Of a stretch of DNA of 64,000 nucleotides, positions 61,525 to 64,000 are shown in pieces. Location of the stretch: NCBI GenBank assembly GCA_029251165.1, contig JAQXDW010000140.1, forward strand, positions 120,675 to 184,674, written 5' to 3'. The position numbers were made by a program, and so were the translations under genes. This DNA comes from Myxococcota bacterium. Its GTDB lineage: Bacteria; Myxococcota_A; UBA796. Below the pieces are notes generated by a model, which was not told the origin of the DNA, searched no databases, and saw nothing but the letters and a program-made list of their open reading frames with translations. How positions within the stretch are numbered: position 1 is the stretch's first letter; every line of letters starts with the position of its first letter.

Positions 61525-62758
61525 CGGGGAGTGGCGCAGTCTGGTAGCGCATCTGCTTTGGGAGCAGAGGGCCGCAGGTTCGAATCCTGTCTCCCCGATA
61601 CCTTAAACCTGGATTTTCACACTTCGCCCCTCCAGGTTGGGGCACCGAGGTTGGGGCAGAAGCCCCTCCGAGTGCTCGCTCGACGGCCACCGAGGCCGCG
61701 GCGGTGCGGCTCAGGGTTGCGGTGAGATATCGCTGGGTTGTGGCGAGCTGGCTGTGCCCCAACGCCGCCTGGGCTGCAGCGGCATCGCCGGTGCCTTGAG
61801 CGGACCATGTGGCGTAGCAGTGCCGAAGATCGCGAAGGGTGATGTTGCGGGTGTAGCCCAGCTCCCGGCAGGCTCGCCGGAACGCCTTGTCGTGGCGGCC
61901 TGGCAGCAGGGGCGTGTCGGGAGCCTTGTCGGCAGCGAGTTGGTGGATGAGCGTGAGAGTTCGCATGGTCAGCCCGACGACGCGCTCGCTGCGGGTCTTC
62001 GTCGCCCAACTCGGCACCCTCAACAGGGCAGCAGCCCCAGAGGCCTGCTTGACCTCCTCCGGGGCGGGCTCGACCCAGTTGAAGCACAGCCGCTGCGCCT
62101 CCATCGCCCGAAGACCGGTGGAGAGGACGAGCTCGGCCTGAGCAGCAGCTCCCCTCGCTCGACCATCTCGCTTCTCCTCCCGCACGAGCTGAGCGAGCCA
62201 CTGCATGAGCACCTCGGGCTCGTGGAGCTGACCACGAAGGATGGTGCTGGGCGGATCATCACGGATGGCGGGAAACTCCGGCATCTCAGCCAGCAGCTTC
62301 CGGCGCTTGGCGATCACCAGCCCCCGACGGAGCGCCTGGGTCTCCTTGCGAATGGACTGCCCGCGCGCTCCCTCATCCCGTCGGTGTGCGATGTAGGCCT
62401 CGACGGTGTCGTAGCTGAGGTCAGCGATGCTGTACTCCGTGCCGAACAGCCGGGTGAGGTGCTTCCAGCAGTCGGTGATGCTGCGGAGCTGTCGCGCGCC
62501 GGTGCCCTTGGCCTTCGCCCGGGCGACATCCCAGCCGCTCAGCTCGACGAGTGGCGTGCCGACGGGCTCGGGAAGGGCAGCGGCTTGCTCCGCAGCTTTT
62601 TCTTCGAGAGCGGCCCGTATGCGGCCTGCTGCGATCTCAGCACTTCGACGATTGGCTTCTCCGGTGGAGCGCTTGCGTTTCTTGCCCTTGTTGGGACCGG
62701 TGGTGAGGCGGAATTCGACCCACCAGTACTGGCTGTTCCTGGGCTTGAAGAAGTACAC
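61508..62758 (-). CDS. tyrosine-type site-specific integrase
   Basis: 416 aa. N-terminal arm- and core-binding region (residues 1-190), then the catalytic domain: Arg in STGLRAMEAQRL, RDLRHCYATW (Arg-x-x-Arg-His, with the first position not His), GHSQLATTQRYL with the nucleophile Tyr. The last about 30 codons (GDRIRTCGPLLPKQMRYQ) run antisense through the tRNA-Pro gene, a known feature of integrases next to tRNA attachment sites. The true C-terminus therefore depends on host DNA. Confidence 0.92.
   Translation of the reverse strand: MYFFKPRNSQYWWVEFRLTTGPNKGKKRKRSTGEANRRSAEIAAGRIRAALEEKAAEQAAALPEPVGTPLVELSGWDVARAKAKGTGARQLRSITDCWKHLTRLFGTEYSIADLSYDTVEAYIAHRRDEGARGQSIRKETQALRRGLVIAKRRKLLAEMPEFPAIRDDPPSTILRGQLHEPEVLMQWLAQLVREEKRDGRARGAAAQAELVLSTGLRAMEAQRLCFNWVEPAPEEVKQASGAAALLRVPSWATKTRSERVVGLTMRTLTLIHQLAADKAPDTPLLPGRHDKAFRRACRELGYTRNITLRDLRHCYATWSAQGTGDAAAAQAALGHSQLATTQRYLTATLSRTAAASVAVERALGGASAPTSVPQPGGAKCENPGLRYRGDRIRTCGPLLPKQMRYQTAPLPDTNRT
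61525..61598 (+). tRNA. tRNA-Pro(TGG)
   Basis: Full cloverleaf: acceptor CGGGGAG pairs with CTCCCCG; anticodon stem TCTGC/GCAGA encloses TTTGGGA with anticodon TGG at 61559-61561; T-arm GCAGG-TTCGAAT-CCTGT; discriminator A. CCA is not encoded. Its 3' end is the insertion site of the element to the right. Confidence 0.97.
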
Positions 62759-62976
62759 GTTGGAACCTCACGGGGAGTTGAGCGTGTGATGAGGCAGTCC
62801 TGATCTAGCCAGCGGTCCAGGTCTGCCTTCCGGTAGTAGACCGCTCTGCCCTGCCGCAGCAGCGGCGGTCCGCCGTTCTCGGGGTGGTGCCGGGAGAGCC
62901 AGGAGTAGCTTCGTCCGATGTAGACAGCGGCCTCACGTCGGGTGAGGAGATCGGCTCGTCGATTCAGGGCAGCCAT
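62539..62976 (-). CDS. excisionase/AlpA-like helix-turn-helix protein
   Basis: Open frame of 145 codons. The first about 65 residues are an AlpA/MerR-type HTH (LLTRREAAVYIGRSYSWLSRH and VYYRKADLDRWL). After that the frame enters the integrase gene in another register for 220 bp and becomes Ser/Pro-rich, unlike a real domain. The functional protein is probably the N-terminal 70-75 residues, with either an unusual overlapping tail or a lost stop codon. Likely directionality factor for excision. Confidence 0.75.
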   Translation of the reverse strand: MAALNRRADLLTRREAAVYIGRSYSWLSRHHPENGGPPLLRQGRAVYYRKADLDRWLDQDCLITRSTPREVPTCTSSSPGTASTGGSNSASPPVPTRARNASAPPEKPIVEVLRSQQAAYGPLSKKKLRSKPLPFPSPSARHSSS

Positions 62977-63007
62977 CGTGTGGCCTCTTGGCTGTGGGAG
63001 CCGGTGT

Positions 63008-63664
63008 TCATGCCGCCCCCCGGTGAGTCATTAACGAGCGTTTATGACCTTCGCCGGGCAAATTCTTCACTTGACTGTCGGACGCCCGCTCTGGTGAGTC
63101 AGAAACCTGAGTCGTATTGTTCCGTCGCCAGATGCGGCTGATGGTCTTCTGACTCACCCCGAGCAGACGAGCGACCTCGCGCTGCCCCCGCCCGGCGGTG
63201 ATCAACTCGACCACCATCGCCTGCTGCTCCGGTGTGAGCTTTGGACGGCGACCAAGAAGCCGGCCCTTCTTCTTCGCCACCTCCAGTCCCGCCCGGGTGC
63301 GCTCGCGGATCATCTCGCGCTCGAACTCGGCGAAGGCGCCCAGCATCATCAGAAGCATCCGGCCCGCTGCCGTGGTTGTGTCGATGCTCTCCGTCACCGA
63401 GCGGAATCCTGCTCCCGCCTGCTCGATACGCTCCAGGATCCACAGCAGGTCCACCAACGATCGAGACAGCCGGTCCAGCTTCCAGACCACGACCACATCC
63501 CCGGTGGTCAACTGACCGAGCAGCCCCTGCAGCACAGGTCGCTCACGCTTCCCCCCGCTGGCGTGCTCAGTCACCACCTCCTCACACCCAGCCCGTTCCA
63601 ATGCTGCCACCTGAAGCTCCGGAGCCTGGTCGGCGGTGCTCACCCTCGCGTAGCCGTAGATCAT
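63008..63664 (-). CDS. serine recombinase (resolvase/invertase family)
   Basis: 218 aa. MIYGYARVSTADQAPELQ holds the catalytic Ser, and VWKLDRLSRSLVDL and EFEREMIRERTRAGLEVAKKKG are the family core with the long E helix. The C-terminal HTH is LGVSQKTISRIWRRN. About 35 further residues follow the HTH. Resolvase or Pin-type small serine recombinase for dimer resolution or inversion within the element. Confidence 0.93.
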   Translation of the reverse strand: MIYGYARVSTADQAPELQVAALERAGCEEVVTEHASGGKRERPVLQGLLGQLTTGDVVVVWKLDRLSRSLVDLLWILERIEQAGAGFRSVTESIDTTTAAGRMLLMMLGAFAEFEREMIRERTRAGLEVAKKKGRLLGRRPKLTPEQQAMVVELITAGRGQREVARLLGVSQKTISRIWRRNNTTQVSDSPERASDSQVKNLPGEGHKRSLMTHRGAA

Positions 63665-63759
63665 GACAAACCCACCGCGGCCCGACGCCCGGTGCTCAAT
63701 CGCTGCGTTCCGCAGAACCCGCAGCCATACCCAGATTCAGACTCTTCAAGGACAGAGGC

Positions 63760-63776
63760 TGGCAATTGACTTGCCA
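63760..63776. promoter_or_regulatory. TGGCAA-N5-TTGCCA inverted repeat
   Basis: Perfect 6-bp arms in the 230-bp space upstream of the serine recombinase. A second imperfect repeat (CAGGT..ACCTG) lies at about 63850-63868. Operator or recombination subsite; unassigned. Confidence 0.35.
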
Positions 63777-63894
63777 CGTCAAGCCCGAAATACCCTTGGA
63801 CACGTCGGATTCTCCATGTCAGATTCTGGCAGCGCGACTGTACAAAAATCCAGGTTACTGAATACCTGTTCAAAACCTCAGACACCTCGACGTG

Positions 63895-64000
63895 GTGAAC
63901 AAGCGTCGAGCCGTCCTGGCGCAGGCCAGGGAGCTGCTCACAGAGCTGCGAGGCATCGTGAGCGGTGCCATGGAGTGGGCGGATGATGACTCGGCGTGGA
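63895..64000 (+). CDS. possible start of a gene running off the window
   Basis: Open from GTG 63895 (or 63892) to the edge, 35 codons: VNKRRAVLAQARELLTELRG and AMEWADDDSAW. The helical, charged composition is plausible for a small element-encoded protein. No ribosome site is seen and the 3' end is missing. Confidence 0.35.
   Translation, partial: MNKRRAVLAQARELLTELRGIVSGAMEWADDDSAW

Larger units (their letters stand above)
61525..64000. mobile_element. left end of a tRNA-Pro integrative element (continues beyond window)
   Basis: tRNA-Pro 3' end followed directly by a tyrosine integrase reading toward the tRNA, an excisionase-like gene and a serine recombinase. This is the standard left border of an integrative element. 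The left attachment core should lie in the T-arm/acceptor part of the tRNA (about 61575-61598). The right copy is not in the window. Confidence 0.75.

Noticed and set aside
61384..61725. 113-codon ORF over the tRNA
   Set aside because: Crosses tRNA-Pro on the same strand and has no ribosome site; chance frame.

Overview
The window is GC-rich, densely packed bacterial chromosome. It most likely comes from a Myxococcota-type (former deltaproteobacterial) genome. The pointers are many lipoproteins with Asp/Thr/Gly-rich linkers, an FG-GAP protein with MopE-type Asp-rich calcium motifs, an AgmX-type C-terminal domain, TerB- and FHA-fused proteins, and numerous radical SAM/SPASM enzymes. Genes are often translationally coupled (ATGA, GTGA or TGATG overlaps). 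No plasmid or phage replication genes are visible. The taxonomic call is inference.

Layout. 0-9 kb: partial LolA-like lipoprotein; ileS (type 2) coupled to two lipoproteins; M28 peptidase; an unlisted 57-aa membrane protein; bioA behind a near-perfect BirA operator; AgmX-type protein. 9-18.6 kb: B12-binding-like protein; a first radical SAM pair; lipoproteins (one a PI-PLC-like enzyme); a diheme cytochrome/beta-helix pair of the SO_2930/SO_2929 type; a second radical SAM pair whose second member stops before its SPASM domain. 18.7-25 kb: FG-GAP lipoprotein, then a leftward operon (SPASM fragment, ABC ATPase, ABC-2 permease, DegT aminotransferase, prepilin peptidase) that looks like the inverted remainder of the preceding operon. 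25-31 kb: CotH-like lipoprotein, Bpt, enoyl-CoA hydratase, HD-domain and HEAT-like pair. 31.5-37.4 kb: DpgA-like type III polyketide synthase, hydratase, GNAT, a candidate 42-aa peptide, MATE exporter, SDR and DsbA-like isomerase. 37-49 kb: FHA/ABCG transporter, lipoproteins, cyclic-nucleotide-binding/methyltransferase fusion, TPR lipoprotein, Rrf2 regulator, and an operon of a methyltransferase-radical SAM fusion, a B12-type radical SAM protein and a TerB-like protein. 49-61 kb: Ig-repeat/beta-barrel protein, GT2, cyclophilin lipoprotein, LptF/LptG-like pair, cysS, rdgB, outer-membrane protein and cytochrome-like lipoprotein. 61.5-64 kb: tRNA-Pro(TGG) carrying the left end of an integrative element (tyrosine integrase, excisionase-like protein, serine recombinase) that continues past the window.

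Strongest signals. (1) A radical SAM/SPASM gene apparently cut in two by inversion of about 6.4 kb: the halves at 17873-18643 (+) and 24721-25020 (-) join where a paralogue at 11234-12298 is continuous. (2) A BirA-type operator in front of bioA. (3) A DpgA-like polyketide mini-cluster beside an exporter and a possible small peptide. (4) A methyltransferase-radical SAM-SPASM fusion coupled to a cobalamin-type radical SAM protein. (5) An identical 11-bp promoter-like element at the same distance from the ATG of two unrelated genes, suggesting leaderless transcripts. (6) Very short lipoprotein signal peptides without a charged n-region. All functions are read from motifs by eye; no database search was run.
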